Below are positions 62,580-64,000 of a stretch of 64,000 nucleotides of DNA, piece after piece. The DNA comes from Candidula unifasciata (lineage: Eukaryota; Mollusca; Gastropoda; Stylommatophora; Geomitridae). Location of the stretch: assembly GCA_905116865.2 (NCBI GenBank), contig CAJHNH020006013.1:88501-152500 (forward strand), written 5' to 3'. Each line of letters starts with the position of its first letter. Position 1 is the stretch's first letter. The translations under genes and the position numbers were made by a program. Below the pieces are notes generated by a model. The model was given only the letters and a program-made list of their open reading frames with translations, was not told the DNA's origin and searched no databases.

Positions 62580-63355
62580 TAATGTATATGAGATAACAGA
62601 AACATGAGAGGGCTTAGCCGAAGTTAGCATCTGCTATTTCGCACCAATCTCATGCACGAAATTATCCACATGGGAAGTGCCACTGCCTACATTATCACTA
62701 AATGCCTAAGTGAGTGACGAGCGACACTAGGTGACTCCTATAATCCATGTGTGTATAGCTAGCTATTTCTAGTGTTGGCAATAACCTTGGATGTGTAGAG
62801 GAAAGTGAGAGAGTTTCTAGCTTTTACTTTTTCTCTGTGTGAAGATAAATAAGTGTGCGTGTGTGAGTGTCTGTGGCATGAATCTATCTATCTACTCCTG
62901 CCTATCTCATATTGTCTATATAATTCTACATTCTGCATCAATACCTTGTCAACCGACAAACCAAAACACCTATTTGCATGAAAGCCTGTCTAACTACTTG
63001 TTTACCTAGCTATCAATCATAAACCACTTCTGCCATTAAGCGCCGTAGGGAGGAATTAATTGGCGATCTAGGGCACGCTGGTTGGTATCTACCTATCTGC
63101 CTTTCTAAATACCTACAATTTTTCTGCTTGTCGAAATACATATCCATCTGTCAGCCCGACTGCCGACATTGGTATCTATCCATCTGTTCACCAACCTGCC
63201 AATTCACTCATCCATCCATTCACTCGTCCATCCATTCAAAGCCGCACACCCTTCCCCCATTCACCTCTACATTTATCTATCTATTCACCTATATGCCTGT
63301 CTGTCTCTCTATCTATCCACCTATATCTGTGCCTATATGTTCGCTTCACACACAC
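62580..63355. other. Short CTAT-like patches and repeat copy at 63018-63092
   Basis: ccatctgttcaccaac and tatctatctattcacc low-complexity text, plus the second copy of the 888-968 repeat. No gene. Confidence 0.5.
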
Positions 63356-63357
63356 AC

Positions 63358-63660
63358 ATACATCTGTACCGAATATTCGCTTCGTATTCGCTTCGGGGCC
63401 GAATAGTGGACCTAATAACTATTCGGTAGTCGGCCGAATAGTTGCGGTCGGGCCGAATACAAATAGTGGTTACCTTACACCCATTCCTAGACTGGTAGAA
63501 ATTGAACATATCAAGATTTTCCACCTTGGTTCATACTGTCCAGCGTTATCTCTGTGCACCACCTACGAGCGTACCAAGTGAACGTCTGTTTAGTAAATCT
63601 GGAAACACCTTCAGTGAGACAAGAAACTGCCTTAATGCTGACAACACGGAAAGATTGTGT
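63358..63660 (+). mobile_element. hAT element relic with C-terminal dimerisation domain
   Basis: The left 120 bp (ctgtaccgaatattcgcttc, ggccgaatagtgg, gcggtcgggccgaatac, gtggttaccttacaccc) match the right end of the 47326-48412 element in reverse. Next, 63510-63655 reads TVQRYLCAPPTSVPSERLFS and GNTFSETRNCLNADNTERL, the hAT C-terminal dimerisation domain (YL..PPTSVPSERxFS.AG). All of the transposase core is absent, so this is an internal-deletion copy. Confidence 0.92.
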
Positions 63661-63705
63661 GTGTGTGTGTGTGTGTGTGTGCGTGCGTGTGCGTGTGCGT
63701 GCGCT
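63657..63705. repeat. GT array
   Basis: About 20 gt or gc-gt steps just after the hAT domain. Confidence 0.9.
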
Positions 63706-63719
63706 AATGCCGCTTTCAT

Positions 63720-63925
63720 GGATTAATTAAGCTGTCAGTGACAATTTACAAGTTTAGTTACTTATTATAAAACTAAGAATACTTTCACTCCTATGTATTA
63801 CTTACCACAGACTGACTGACTGAAGAACGCAAAACATGAAATGTATTTAAATGTTTACTGTTCTGTACTACATTTTGTGAAGTAATATGTCAGCGTACAT
63901 TTGACATTATGGGTGTTTTCTTTTT
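63720..63925. other. Unassigned AT-rich stretch
   Basis: Possibly the 3' part of the hAT copy; no closing terminal repeat seen. Confidence 0.35.
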
Positions 63926-63929
63926 AGAT

Positions 63930-64000
63930 CTATTTTATACACGAAAGTGGAAGAATGGGCCTCAGTTTTAATAGTGAGAAGACAGAAGTAATGGTGGTAT
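63930..64000 (+). pseudogene. Start of a LINE reverse transcriptase fragment, cut by window end
   Basis: The last 60 bp read ESGRMGLSFNSEKTEVMVV. GLxFNxxKTEVM is the RT motif that follows the catalytic site in many LINEs. More of it lies beyond the right edge. Confidence 0.75.

Overview
This window looks like eukaryotic nuclear DNA from an invertebrate, most likely a mollusc and plausibly a gastropod. It has GT-AG introns, no operons or bacterial-type signals, and many tRNA-derived SINEs, LINE fragments, hAT and Penelope relics, long microsatellites and minisatellites. The taxon is inferred from the repeat style and is not proven.

Only one host gene could be recognised. Six phase-compatible exons on the minus strand (22761-22920, 11379-11507, 5985-6117, 4590-4655, 2637-2794, 1446-1598) join into one reading frame of about 266 codons. 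It reads as the PX domain and the first part of the PH domain of an animal phospholipase D (PLD1/PLD2 type). The N-terminal exon or exons lie to the right and were not found. The catalytic HKD domains lie beyond the left edge.

Layout. 1-23 kb is the PLD gene; its introns (1.0 to 11.3 kb) hold LINE and SINE relics, three minisatellites (8.3-9.7, 11.9-12.36 and 13.2-14.3 kb), several GAA/TTC arrays and foldback or hAT elements. 23-40 kb has SINEs, a SPIN/URR1-like hAT (24402-24599), a Penelope GIY-YIG fragment (25526-25924), a SINE duplication with LTR-like geometry (26771-27519), a perfect-armed palindrome near 29.3 kb and a 21-bp minisatellite (30.6-31.5 kb). 40.7-42.9 kb is a giant compound tetranucleotide array. 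43-58 kb has SINEs and a three-level nested insertion (LINE RNase H, then hAT, then a LINE plus a MITE). 58-64 kb has TATG and 44-bp tandem arrays, a second SPIN-like copy, LINE tails and a hAT copy that keeps its C-terminal dimerisation domain.

No rRNA, CRISPR array or convincing functional tRNA was seen. Apart from PLD, all protein similarity found belongs to mobile-element relics. For reference below, six recurrent short families are called SINE-1 to SINE-6; these are local labels, not database names.
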